Assembly (NCBI GenBank): GCA_902794825.1
Contig: CADBIU010000010.1
Span: 1-38,071 of the forward strand
Source: an uncultured Lachnospiraceae bacterium
GTDB lineage: Bacteria > Bacillota > Clostridia > Lachnospirales > Lachnospiraceae
Reading direction: 5' to 3'
Length of the DNA stretch: 38,071 bases
Shown: positions 17,489 to 25,247 of the stretch, in pieces
Layout: each line of letters starts with the position of its first letter
How positions within the stretch are numbered: the stretch's first letter is position 1
Program-made: the position numbers and the translations under genes
Notes under the pieces: model-generated
Database searches by the model: none
Seen by the model: only the letters and a program-made list of their open reading frames with translations
What the model was told of the DNA's origin: nothing

Positions 17489-19648
17489 TCAGTTTACTAC
17501 CGCCGGAAGAAATTTTTGTTTCTCCCTCTCCACGATCTGACGGATCCATTCTTTGTCCGCCAGTCCGTCTGCCGCATCGGCGATCGCCGAGTCGTGGGCG
17601 AACATGTCGAATTCCTCTTCTTTGACAGCCAGGATCTCCTGCATGGCCTCGTCCACCGTGTTGTCACACAAAAGGTGATAGACCAGCACATTCTGCACCT
17701 GACCCATACGGTAGACCCTGGAAATAGCCTGCCAGGTGAGAGATGGCTTGATCTGCGGCTCGCAGAAGATCACAATGCCTGCCGCCTGGATGTTGAGCCC
17801 GGTTCCGCCGGCCTGGACCTGACAGACCAGGACTGCCCCGTCCTGAACCTGGGAGAATTTATCGATCAGATCCTGCCGTTCCTCCGCCGGCGTGCTCCCT
17901 GTGATCGAGCCGATGACCATAGGCCCCAGAAAATCGCATACTTTCCGGATCGTCTCCCGGAAATAGGAATAAATGATCACTTTTTCCCGTCCTTCCACCG
18001 CCTGTTCACAGAGTTCCATAAGGCGCTGCGCCTTGGAAGAAGTCCTAAGATCATCCTGCAGGAAAGAGACTCGCCGCATCCCCATGAAGTTTCCGCCTAT
18101 TGCCTCTGCACTGTAGGCTGCCGCGTCTTCCGCCGTCATCTCGCACCACTCCTCTTCAATTGTCAGAGGAGGCAGTTCATCGAGCACCATGTCCCTCTGC
18201 CTGCGAAGATATACAGGCGCCAGCATCTCGCGGAAAGCCGGAAGCTGCCTCATTCCCGCGTAAGTGCGGACACTTTTCACCATGTCCGGGCGCACGAAAC
18301 CGATCAGCTCGCACATCTCCCTGACTTTATTCTCCAGGGGCGTTCCTGTCATGAGCAGGATCCTCTCCGATTCATCCTCAAGGGCGTGAATGTACTGCGT
18401 CCTCTTGGCCTCCGGATTCTTAATGTAATGCGCCTCGTCGATGATCAGCATGGAAAGTGTGAGCTGATTGTCGATGTCCCCCACTATTTTGCCCATGCTC
18501 TCGTAGTTGGTCACAGCAGCGCCGCCGAGCTCTTTCCAGCACAGCAGTGAGTCCTCCAGCATAGGGCCGTGCAGGAGATTAACCGGAATGTCGCTGAATT
18601 TCTGGATCTCACGGCACCAGTTGATCATGACGGACGCCGGGCAGACCACCAGGAAACGGCTCTGTGCGTTTTCCCTGTAGAGGTGCGTCATCGCGGCAAT
18701 GGCCTGGATCGTCTTGCCAAGCCCCATCTCGTCGCCCAGAAGCACCCTCTTCATAGTCAGAATGTACCGTGTGCCGAACTCCTGATAGGCGCGGAGATTC
18801 CCCTTAAATCCGCGTAAGTCCAGCGCAAAGGCGTCAATTTCCTCCGCCAGCTGCGCAGGGACACTGCTGTATACCAGTTCCCGCTTTGCGCCTGCTCCCG
18901 TCAGCCGCTCTATGATGGCGTAGTAGGAGGCGCTGTTCTTTTTAAAATCCTCCATGGCGTCGAGCACGCCCATGTTTTCGGCTTCGCCGTACTGGGAGAT
19001 CAGGCTCTTCACCAGGTTATACTCGGCGCTCCTGCAATAGGTCAAAATATCGCCGATCGCCCTGATCGTCTCTACTTTTGTGCCGCCAAAGGAAAAGATC
19101 CAGCGAAGACGGCTCCGGATCGGAACTGCTTCCGTGAGAGCGCTGATCGTCTCGTGCACACTCGCCGTCAGCGGGCCCGCCTCTCTCGCGATCTGCTCTA
19201 TCTTTCTGAACCTGGCGATCTCGTGGATCAGAGTCCTGCTGTGAATGTCGTCCCTGTCGGCCGTCAGCCTTATGCGGGCTCTTGTTGAAAGGCGGTTCAG
19301 GAACTCTCCTATAATGCTCCGGATCGAGGAGATCTGCTTCTCTCCGATCCCTTCGATATTCATCAGTTTCCGGTTATCCGCCGTATAGAGGTCATACAGA
19401 GTGTTGTATCCCGCGTTTTGAAGCGCGCTGATCCGTATGCCGGCCTTAGAGTTCTTCAGTTCCTCAACCGGGATCTCTTTGAGGAATTCCGCAGACTGCC
19501 TTTTAAGCTGCGTCATGCAGGCCTGCTTCACCTTTTCCTCATGACCCTTGTACTCCGCAGTGATCCTCTGAAAACTCCGGTCCAGCATCTGAAGACTCTC
19601 GATCAGTCTGTTTATCTCTTTAAAATCAGGCATTCTTTCCGCTGCCAT
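17489..19648 (-). CDS. SNF2-family helicase with N-terminal helix-hairpin-helix
   Basis: This is a 719-residue ATP-dependent DNA translocase. Residues 72-115 form a helix-hairpin-helix-like DNA-binding motif (IEGIGEKQI at 98-106). The motor follows: motif I GDEMGLGKT (305-313), Ia VCPAS, motif II DEAH (404-407), motif III MTGTP (433-437), motif V QAGGTGLN (612-619) and motif VI SRVYRMGQ (643-650). It lacks a long C-terminal accessory domain. Proteins of this kind remodel protein-DNA complexes; the exact role is unknown. Its ATG overlaps the stop of the UvrD-like gene by one base (TAATG), so the two are translationally coupled and probably work together in repair, recombination or defence. Confidence 0.92.
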   Translation of the reverse strand: MAAERMPDFKEINRLIESLQMLDRSFQRITAEYKGHEEKVKQACMTQLKRQSAEFLKEIPVEELKNSKAGIRISALQNAGYNTLYDLYTADNRKLMNIEGIGEKQISSIRSIIGEFLNRLSTRARIRLTADRDDIHSRTLIHEIARFRKIEQIAREAGPLTASVHETISALTEAVPIRSRLRWIFSFGGTKVETIRAIGDILTYCRSAEYNLVKSLISQYGEAENMGVLDAMEDFKKNSASYYAIIERLTGAGAKRELVYSSVPAQLAEEIDAFALDLRGFKGNLRAYQEFGTRYILTMKRVLLGDEMGLGKTIQAIAAMTHLYRENAQSRFLVVCPASVMINWCREIQKFSDIPVNLLHGPMLEDSLLCWKELGGAAVTNYESMGKIVGDIDNQLTLSMLIIDEAHYIKNPEAKRTQYIHALEDESERILLMTGTPLENKVREMCELIGFVRPDMVKSVRTYAGMRQLPAFREMLAPVYLRRQRDMVLDELPPLTIEEEWCEMTAEDAAAYSAEAIGGNFMGMRRVSFLQDDLRTSSKAQRLMELCEQAVEGREKVIIYSYFRETIRKVCDFLGPMVIGSITGSTPAEERQDLIDKFSQVQDGAVLVCQVQAGGTGLNIQAAGIVIFCEPQIKPSLTWQAISRVYRMGQVQNVLVYHLLCDNTVDEAMQEILAVKEEEFDMFAHDSAIADAADGLADKEWIRQIVEREKQKFLPAVVN

Positions 19649-21615
19649 TACCGCTTCCTCACCTTTTCTCTGCCGAACAGTTCATCCGCCAGCACTGATT
19701 TTGCCCCCGCCGTGAACACAAACAGGCGCTTTTTGGCCCTGGTCATCCCCACATAGAAGAGCCGCCTCTCCTCCTCGAACGCACGGCGCTCCTCCGGCTG
19801 CATATACTTCATACTCGCCGGAACTTCCTCCGGAAACAGCCCGTCGGCCACATCCATCAAGTAAACTGTATCATATTCGAGCCCCTTACTGGCATGAATT
19901 GTGGAAAGTATAAAGGGACAGTCCGGATCCGACTCCTTCCCGCGGAAAATATCTTCCAGATATCCGATCCGGTCCAGCAGCTCAGCCGGAGACTCTGTCT
20001 GCGAACCAATCGCTTTCAAAATATAGATCTTACTGTCCCTGATCCCCGCATTTTCCAGATACTCGCCGTATCCCATGAAGCGCACGATCCTCAAAACCGC
20101 CTGGTCTCCCCGATCATCCTTCATATTCTCCAGATGCGTGCGGATCGATCTCACGCTTTTAAGCGTCATGGGTTTGAGATCCGCATACCTTAAGGCCGTT
20201 TCCAGAATCGGCATCCCGATCCGACTGCTCAGGTCACAGACCAGTGCAGCCGTCTCCTTGTTCAGATACAGCCCCAGCTTGTAATAAACCGCCATGAAAG
20301 CATCTGTATCATGTGGATCATAAGCCAGCTTAATGATATTCGAAATATCTGTCACCGTCCGATGCGTGAAAAAGCCAATCTCCGCATTCCTGATCCGGTA
20401 TGGCACATTATTTCTTTCCAAAAGATCGACCACCGGTATAGCGCTCTCATTATTCCGATACAGAACCGCCGTCTCTTCTTCACACCCATCCGCCACTTTC
20501 AGCAGATAGCTGTACTGGGTCTTGCGGTTCCTGAGCGCGATCTCTCTGACTTCCGGCCCCTCCGCCGCGCCGTCTGCGCAAATCATGTGTTTGGCGTGCC
20601 GGAGCGTATTTCTCTGTATAAAGCGGTCCGCCGCACGAACGATCCCGCTGCCGGAGCGATAATTCTGCTCCATCAGCAATACTTTGGCACCTCGGTGCTC
20701 TCTCTCAAAATTTATCAGCGCCTCCGGACAGGCGGCCCGGAAGCCGTAAATACTCTGGTCTTCGTCTCCGACCATGAAGAGATTGTCATGTTTTGAAGCC
20801 AGCAGGGCAATGATCGTGTGCTGGATCCTGGATGTGTCCTGCGCCTCGTCCACACAGATATACCTGTACTGCTCCTGAAAATACTCCAGTACCTGCGGCA
20901 CCTTGCGCAGAATTGTCAGAGCATACACCATCTGGTCATCATAGTCCATCAGATGCTGGTCCCGCAGCCAGTGGTTGTACCGCTCATAAATCGCGGCGAT
21001 ATTGATGTCACAGTCCGCCGCTCTCAAGGGGCTTCCCTTCTGCTTACCGAGCGCCCTGATCTCCTTTTCCGTCAGCATCTGGTTCTTAATATAGGTGATA
21101 AGTGTCCGCACCTTGCGCAGATCCGCCTCCGTCGGCCAGGTCTGCTCCACCTGCTGATAAATCTGAGTCAGGATGCCCGCCGTACTCTTTTCATCTGTCA
21201 CCAGTTCAAACGGCTTCTTCCCGATCATCCGGCTGTAATACGCTATGATCTTCGCGCAGATCCCGTTGATCGTCCGAAACTCCAGCCGTTCCGCCAGTTC
21301 CGCGCCAAAATATCCCGCAAATCTCTGCGCCATGTCCCGCGTAGCAGCGACCGTATACGTCACTGTCAAAATATTCTCCGGCTTGATCCCACAGTTAAGA
21401 ATCATATATCCCAGCCTCAGTACCAGAACTGTTGTCTTACCGCTTCCGGGCACCGCCAGCAACAGAACCGGTCCTTCCACCGTCTTCACCGCTTCCGACT
21501 GCTGGGCATTGAGCACGATCCGATTACCGGCACTCTCATGCCCGGCATCTGATTTATTGTTTGATTTATTGTTCGATTTATTATCTGAAATTCTGTTTAA
21601 ACTTTCATTTCTCAT
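19648..21615 (-). CDS. UvrD/Rep/PcrA-like superfamily 1 helicase
   Basis: This is a 655-residue 3'-5' type SF1A helicase. It has Walker A AVPGSGKT (54-61), Walker B VDEAQD (255-260), motif III GDEDQSIYGFR (283-293), motif IV QNYRSG, motif V STIHASKGLEYD and motif VI VGMTRAKKRL near the C-terminus. It is somewhat shorter than PcrA/UvrD (about 720-750) and lacks a long C-terminal tail, so it is probably an accessory paralogue and not the housekeeping copy. The N-terminus carries an Asn/Ser/Lys repeat encoded by three 12-base units (21551-21586). Start ATG 21615 has only a weak GAAGAG site. It is coupled to the SNF2 gene downstream. Confidence 0.92.
   Translation of the reverse strand: MRNESLNRISDNKSNNKSNNKSDAGHESAGNRIVLNAQQSEAVKTVEGPVLLLAVPGSGKTTVLVLRLGYMILNCGIKPENILTVTYTVAATRDMAQRFAGYFGAELAERLEFRTINGICAKIIAYYSRMIGKKPFELVTDEKSTAGILTQIYQQVEQTWPTEADLRKVRTLITYIKNQMLTEKEIRALGKQKGSPLRAADCDINIAAIYERYNHWLRDQHLMDYDDQMVYALTILRKVPQVLEYFQEQYRYICVDEAQDTSRIQHTIIALLASKHDNLFMVGDEDQSIYGFRAACPEALINFEREHRGAKVLLMEQNYRSGSGIVRAADRFIQRNTLRHAKHMICADGAAEGPEVREIALRNRKTQYSYLLKVADGCEEETAVLYRNNESAIPVVDLLERNNVPYRIRNAEIGFFTHRTVTDISNIIKLAYDPHDTDAFMAVYYKLGLYLNKETAALVCDLSSRIGMPILETALRYADLKPMTLKSVRSIRTHLENMKDDRGDQAVLRIVRFMGYGEYLENAGIRDSKIYILKAIGSQTESPAELLDRIGYLEDIFRGKESDPDCPFILSTIHASKGLEYDTVYLMDVADGLFPEEVPASMKYMQPEERRAFEEERRLFYVGMTRAKKRLFVFTAGAKSVLADELFGREKVRKR
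21551..21586 (-). repeat. Three 12-base tandem units inside the UvrD-like gene
   Basis: Three consecutive GATTTATTRTYT-like units (plus-strand reading) encode the N-terminal low-complexity stretch at residues 11-22 (DNKSNNKSNNKS). The unit length is a multiple of three, so copy-number change would alter tail length without shifting frame. Confidence 0.85.
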
Positions 21616-21719
21616 AAATCATACTCTTCTTTCCTGGCCGTCGTTCTCCCTTGCACACAGTATATCGTTAATTTCGCGTGTTTTTCCGCCGAAAAACTCC
21701 GATACAGGCCTTTCCGCAG

Positions 21720-21924
21720 CCCTTTATTGGCGGAAAATCCGCCAGTAAAGGGAAATGCAAAAGGGTACTCACAGGGTCCCAGACTACTAGTATATACTTA
21801 CTTGGCCCTTTATTGGCGGAAAATCCGCCAGTAAAGGGAAGTGCAAAAGGGTACTCACAGGGTCCCAGACCACTAGTATATACTTACTTGACCCTTTATT
21901 GGCGGAAAATCCGCCAGTAAAGGG
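21720..21924. repeat. 86-base tandem repeat, each unit headed by a 33-base palindrome
   Basis: A 33-base palindrome occurs at 21720-21752, 21806-21838 and 21892-21924, identical in all three. Each has two 15-base arms (CCCTTTATTGGCGGA and its near-complement, one G-T pair) and a 3-base loop. The spacing is exactly 86 bases. The 53-base spacers at 21753-21805 and 21839-21891 differ from each other at only three positions. After the third palindrome, TTCTCACAAGGGG resembles a shortened continuation of the unit. No T-run follows the hairpins, so they are not standard terminators. This fills most of the 456-base gap between the queF terminator and the UvrD-like gene; I see no convincing gene in it. 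Confidence 0.95.
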
Positions 21925-22001
21925 TTCTCACAAGGGGTATGCCGGTTTTTTTTGACGATATTTCGTTCTTTTTTTGGCAAGTCTCGGCAGCAGGTTTACA
22001 G

Positions 22002-22047
22002 AAAAAAGGAGGCATTTCAAGCCCAAAGACCGTGAAATGCCTTCCTT
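22002..22047 (-). terminator. Intrinsic terminator after the queuosine operon
   Basis: A stem of about 12 bp with one mismatch (22008-22019 with 22033-22045, 13-base loop) is followed by TTTTTT on the minus strand, 25 bases past the queF stop. Confidence 0.82.
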
Positions 22048-22071
22048 ATATTCACTCATATATAAATTCGT

Positions 22072-22560
22072 TTACCGGTTATCCACTGATTCCGGGTTCA
22101 TATCGAACCACATCATCCGGTTCTCAGCGATCTTCTCCCATTTTGTGCCGGGCTTTCCGTAATTGCACCAGGGATCGATGGAAATGCCGCCCCTGGGAAG
22201 GAAACGGCCGCGCACTTCAATGTACTTGGGATCCATCAGTTTGATCAGGTCTTTCATGATCTTGTTGACGCAGTCCTCGTGGAAATCGCCGTGGTTGCGG
22301 AAGGAAAAGAGGTAGAGCTTCAGGCTCTTGCTCTCTACCATGCGCTTGGCAGGCACATATGTAATGATAATATTGGCGAAATCAGGCTGCCCGGTGATCG
22401 GGCAAAGCGACGTGAACTCCGGGCAGTTAAACTTGACCCAGTAGTCGTTCTCCGGGTGCTTGTTCTCGAAAGTCTCGAGCAGATCCGGATTGTAATCAGT
22501 GTCATATTTCACGTTCTTGTTTCCCAGTAAAGTAAGTCCCTCGGTTTCTCTCATATTCAT
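22072..22560 (-). CDS. queF: NADPH-dependent 7-cyano-7-deazaguanine reductase (preQ1 synthase)
   Basis: This enzyme reduces preQ0 to preQ1, the last step before the base is inserted into tRNA. The 162-residue protein is the short, single-domain (B. subtilis) type. The active site is CPITGQPD with nucleophile Cys53 and Asp60, and the QueF signature is ESKSLKLY (76-83), followed by [11 protein letters not shown]. The start is given at ATG 22560 with AGGA upstream; the ATG two codons later, with GGAG seven bases upstream, is equally possible. It is last in the queD-queE-folE-queC-queF operon and is followed by a terminator. Confidence 0.96.
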   Translation of the reverse strand: MNMRETEGLTLLGNKNVKYDTDYNPDLLETFENKHPENDYWVKFNCPEFTSLCPITGQPDFANIIITYVPAKRMVESKSLKLYLFSFRNHGDFHEDCVNKIMKDLIKLMDPKYIEVRGRFLPRGGISIDPWCNYGKPGTKWEKIAENRMMWFDMNPESVDNR

Positions 22561-22603
22561 TCTCCATTCCTGTAAGACTGTGTCTCGTCATTTTCCGTCC
22601 ATA

Positions 22604-23290
22604 CTAAATACTCAACGCCGGGTCCTCAACTCCGTTGGCCGCAAACGCTGCCGCTCTGTCGATGCAGGTGCCGCACTTTCCGCAGGGCTTTTCGCCGCCC
22701 TCATAGCAGGACCACGTCAGTTCGTAAGGAACGCCCAGATCCAGGCCGATACGCACAATGTCAGCCTTGTTCATGTTGACAAAGGGCGCCTCAATTCGAA
22801 GCTGGCGGCCGGAGCCCTCCCAGATCGCCTCGTTCATCGCATTGTTGAAGACCGGTGAACAGTCGGGATACGCGCAGCCCGCCGCGTCGTCCGCATGGGC
22901 GCCGTAGTAGATCACGCCGCAACCTTTGCTGAGAGCGATACTGGCAGCTGAGGAAAGGAAGAGGCCGTTTCGGAATGGAACATAAGTGCTGACCGGTTTG
23001 TTTCCTCCTGTTGCCTTAATCTGCTCGGAGTAGCTCTCCTCCGGGATCTCCTCGGTGGATTGCTTTAGAAGGGAGCAATTGCTGTAGCTGAAGATCAGGC
23101 TCAAATCCAGGAATAACTGTTCGACTCCGTAATATTCTGCCACAGCGGATGCCGCCTGAATTTCCTTATCGTGTTTCTGTCCGTAGGAAATGGACAGTGC
23201 TATCACGTTTTCTTTGCCGTATTTGACTATAGCCATGCCGAGCGCCGTCGTGGAGTCCACGCCGCCGCTGCTTAATACCAATGCTTTCAT
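22604..23290 (-). CDS. queC: 7-cyano-7-deazaguanine (preQ0) synthase
   Basis: This enzyme converts 7-carboxy-7-deazaguanine to preQ0 using ATP and ammonia. The 228-residue protein has the PP-loop SGGVDS at 8-13 and four C-terminal zinc-binding cysteines at 195, 203, 206 and 209 (CxxCxxC with an upstream Cys). The start is ATG 23290, with AAGAGG seven bases upstream; a longer in-frame reading would overlap folE by more than 100 bases and lacks similarity to the family. It lies 11 bases after folE and 43 before queF. Confidence 0.96.
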   Translation of the reverse strand: MKALVLSSGGVDSTTALGMAIVKYGKENVIALSISYGQKHDKEIQAASAVAEYYGVEQLFLDLSLIFSYSNCSLLKQSTEEIPEESYSEQIKATGGNKPVSTYVPFRNGLFLSSAASIALSKGCGVIYYGAHADDAAGCAYPDCSPVFNNAMNEAIWEGSGRQLRIEAPFVNMNKADIVRIGLDLGVPYELTWSCYEGGEKPCGKCGTCIDRAAAFAANGVEDPALSI

Positions 23291-23301
23291 CTTCATTCCT
23301 C

Positions 23302-23880
23302 TTATTTTATGCAGAACTGCAGCATCGGATCCGTCCTGAAGCGTCCGCGCAGTTCCGCTGTGTAAGTCTTGGTGTTCGTCTTCTTGATGCCGCGGGCTGT
23401 GACGCAGCTGTGGCAAGCCTCCAGAGTGACCGCAACATCTTCGCTGCCGGTAATCTCAGAAATGATATCCGCGATGTCTCTGCCGATCTTCTCCTGCAGT
23501 TGCAGGCGGCGGCCAACCATGTCGCAGACGCGCGCTATTTTGGAAAGGCCGATAACTTTGCTGCCGGGCACATAAGCCACAGTCGCTTTCATGTCATACA
23601 TGAGCGCCATGTGATGCTCGCAGTATGAGAACATGTCGATATCCTTCATGACCACCACTCTGCCCGGGTCGGAGGCCATTTCCTCGTCAAATCCTTCTTC
23701 GAAAGTCTTGCCGAACATCTCCGCGATCTCGTGATTTGTATAGTTCATGCCTTCGAAAACTTCCGAGTACATCTTTGCCACTCTTTTCGGCGTGTCTTTG
23801 ATGCCTTCGCGCTCCGGGTCATCTCCCAGAGCGATCAGGATTCCCCTTATATGCTCTTCTATCGCTCTCTCGTCAATCAT
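23302..23880 (-). CDS. folE: GTP cyclohydrolase I
   Basis: This enzyme opens GTP to 7,8-dihydroneopterin triphosphate, the shared first step of folate and queuosine synthesis. The protein has 192 residues. Zinc ligands are Cys87 and His90 in CEHH, and Cys159 in [11 protein letters not shown]. The GRRLQLQE segment (124-131) and GSKVIGLSK (106-114) are also typical. Placement between queE and queC indicates that this copy feeds preQ1 synthesis, although the product could also enter folate synthesis. The start ATG has GGAGAGAG upstream. A GC-rich 6-bp hairpin sits in the 57-base gap after queE. Confidence 0.97.
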   Translation of the reverse strand: MIDERAIEEHIRGILIALGDDPEREGIKDTPKRVAKMYSEVFEGMNYTNHEIAEMFGKTFEEGFDEEMASDPGRVVVMKDIDMFSYCEHHMALMYDMKATVAYVPGSKVIGLSKIARVCDMVGRRLQLQEKIGRDIADIISEITGSEDVAVTLEACHSCVTARGIKKTNTKTYTAELRGRFRTDPMLQFCIK

Positions 23881-23937
23881 CTGATCTCTCTCCGCCGCGC
23901 GTCACGCGCATTTCTCGAAATCCCATTGTTGTCTCTA

Positions 23938-24600
23938 CTACACGCCCCGTTCATTCGGGTCCCAGATCACCTTATGCATCTGGATCTGGATCCTGGCCTT
24001 GTTCATCCGCTTATTCAACATAAAATCAACGATCTCTGCCGGCTCTATCCGGCCGAAGACCGGGCTGAAGTACACATGACACCGGTCGAGAAGACCGTAC
24101 TTCTCTATGATCTCGCCTGCCCTCTCCAGATCGGCCCGGCTGCCGGACACAAATTTCACCGTGTCCTCTTTCTCCAAAACGCTGAAGTTCTCCGCGATCA
24201 TCCGGTCCTCATATCCGCTGGACGGAAGCTTGTAGTCCATCGTGAACAACGGCCTGCCCTCGGGAAGTTCAGCGAAGGGGCGCAAATCCACAGCTCCGTT
24301 TGTCTCTATCTCGACACGGACGCCGCATTCCGATATCAGAAGGCTGATCAGTTTGTCCATATCCTTTTGAAGAAGGGGTTCTCCGCCGGTCAGCGTCACA
24401 TTTTTGATTCCCGTTGATCTCACATATTCGCAGATCTGCGCGGGACTCATCTCCTCATAAGGACACCCGGGCTCATTGGCCCACATCGTGTCGCAGTAAC
24501 TGCACCGAAGGTTACAGCCGGTGAAGCGCACGAACACAGCCAGTTCTCCGGCGCGGGTTCCCTCGCCGTTAATGCTTATGAATTTTTCCGCAACTCTCAT
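23938..24600 (-). CDS. queE: 7-carboxy-7-deazaguanine synthase (radical SAM)
   Basis: This enzyme rearranges 6-carboxy-tetrahydropterin to 7-carboxy-7-deazaguanine using a 4Fe-4S cluster and S-adenosylmethionine. The protein has 220 residues. The cluster ligands are Cys29, Cys33 and Cys36 in CNLRCSYC, the standard radical SAM C-x3-C-x2-C; TLTGGEPLLQ follows as the SAM-binding GGE motif, and the N-terminus SINGEGTRAG is typical of QueE. The start is ATG 24600 with AGGGG eight bases upstream; an ATG at 24624 overlapping the queD stop is possible but lacks a site. Confidence 0.95.
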   Translation of the reverse strand: MRVAEKFISINGEGTRAGELAVFVRFTGCNLRCSYCDTMWANEPGCPYEEMSPAQICEYVRSTGIKNVTLTGGEPLLQKDMDKLISLLISECGVRVEIETNGAVDLRPFAELPEGRPLFTMDYKLPSSGYEDRMIAENFSVLEKEDTVKFVSGSRADLERAGEIIEKYGLLDRCHVYFSPVFGRIEPAEIVDFMLNKRMNKARIQIQMHKVIWDPNERGV

Positions 24601-24616
24601 CTGATCTGCCCCTGTA

Positions 24617-25033
24617 TCACTCATACGCCGCGTAGTTTGTCGGTGTCTCATATACTTCTACGCGGTGTACCGGAAATCCCGCGGCTGCAGTCTCCTCGTA
24701 GAAGTACCGCGCGAAGTTTTCCGCGGTCGGCCTGAAGGGCACCTCCACTATGCGGAATTCTTCCTCTGTCAGCGCCTCGATCGTCTTCCGCCTCAAAGAG
24801 CCGCTCTCACAGATCAGGCAGTGATCCAGTTTGTCGCACATACCGCCGAGGAACTTCTTCAGATCTCCAAAATCCAGAACCATTCCCCTCATCTGCCCTT
24901 CGCCGATGAGCTCTTCCGCCTGCAGCTCCACCACCACTCTCCAGCGGTGACCATGCAGATTGCTGCACTTTCCGGCATATCCCTTCAAAAAATGCGCCGA
25001 GTCAAAACTGCTCTCAGATCTGATGTAGTACAT
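24617..25033 (-). CDS. queD: 6-carboxy-5,6,7,8-tetrahydropterin synthase
   Basis: This enzyme converts dihydroneopterin triphosphate to 6-carboxy-tetrahydropterin. The 138-residue protein has zinc ligands His14 (in FDSAHFL), His27 and His29 (in NLHGHRW), catalytic Cys23 and the Asp70-His71 pair; the C-terminal EVYETPTN carries the conserved substrate-binding Glu. It is the first gene of the operon, directly behind a structured leader and terminator, so its expression is probably controlled by preQ1. The start is supported by a GGGAGG site. Confidence 0.96.
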   Translation of the reverse strand: MYYIRSESSFDSAHFLKGYAGKCSNLHGHRWRVVVELQAEELIGEGQMRGMVLDFGDLKKFLGGMCDKLDHCLICESGSLRRKTIEALTEEEFRIVEVPFRPTAENFARYFYEETAAAGFPVHRVEVYETPTNYAAYE

Positions 25034-25054
25034 CGCTTTCCTCCCAAACAGAGC

Positions 25055-25084
25055 AAAAAAGCTCCACGGCCTGCACCGCGGAGC
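25055..25084 (-). terminator. Attenuator terminator in the queuosine operon leader
   Basis: A 9-bp stem (25061-25069 with 25076-25084, one G-U) is followed by TTTTTT on the minus strand, 22 bases before the queD start codon. Located between the promoter and the first gene, it must be read through for expression, as expected of a riboswitch expression platform. Confidence 0.88.
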
Positions 25085-25115
25085 TGAAGTTCATCTTAAA
25101 TCTAAATGAAAACAC

Positions 25116-25189
25116 CGATATATGCATACAGCATATATCGCAGCTGTCCTGGTTTTGTTTAACGACAGGATGGCACAAACGAACTGTCG
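25116..25189 (-). promoter_or_regulatory. preQ1 riboswitch, class III-like
   Basis: In transcript order: a P1-like stem CGACAG (25189-25184) with CUGUCG (25168-25163); the single-stranded segment UUAAACAAAACCAGG (25162-25148); then a perfect 10-bp hairpin (25140-25131 with 25125-25116, 5-base loop). From memory, class III preQ1 riboswitches have a stem followed by UUAACAAAACAAGG and an accessory hairpin, which this matches well. The genes controlled make preQ1. The aptamer is followed by an intrinsic terminator, so preQ1 would be expected to switch transcription off. Class assignment (III versus a variant of I) is uncertain. Confidence 0.68.
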
Positions 25190-25207
25190 GCGCGAGCGCG
25201 CTAAATC

Positions 25208-25235
25208 AGTATAACATGACGGCCAAAATAGTCAA
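25208..25235 (-). promoter_or_regulatory. Promoter of the queuosine operon
   Basis: Minus-strand -35 TTGACT (25230-25235), 16-base spacer, -10 TATACT (25208-25213) with an extended TGT. It would start a leader of about 170 bases that contains the riboswitch and attenuator. Confidence 0.82.
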
Positions 25236-25247
25236 GCGCCGCAATTA

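Noticed and set aside
21678-21920. 80-codon frame through the palindromic repeats
   Set aside because: The frame exists only because the repeat lacks stops; there is no start signal and the protein merely repeats itself.
21720-21924. CRISPR array
   Set aside because: There are only three repeats, the intervening sequences are nearly identical to each other, and no cas genes are present.
23291-23416. N-terminal extension of queC
   Set aside because: It overlaps the folE coding region in another frame, and the ribosome-binding site supports the start at 23290.
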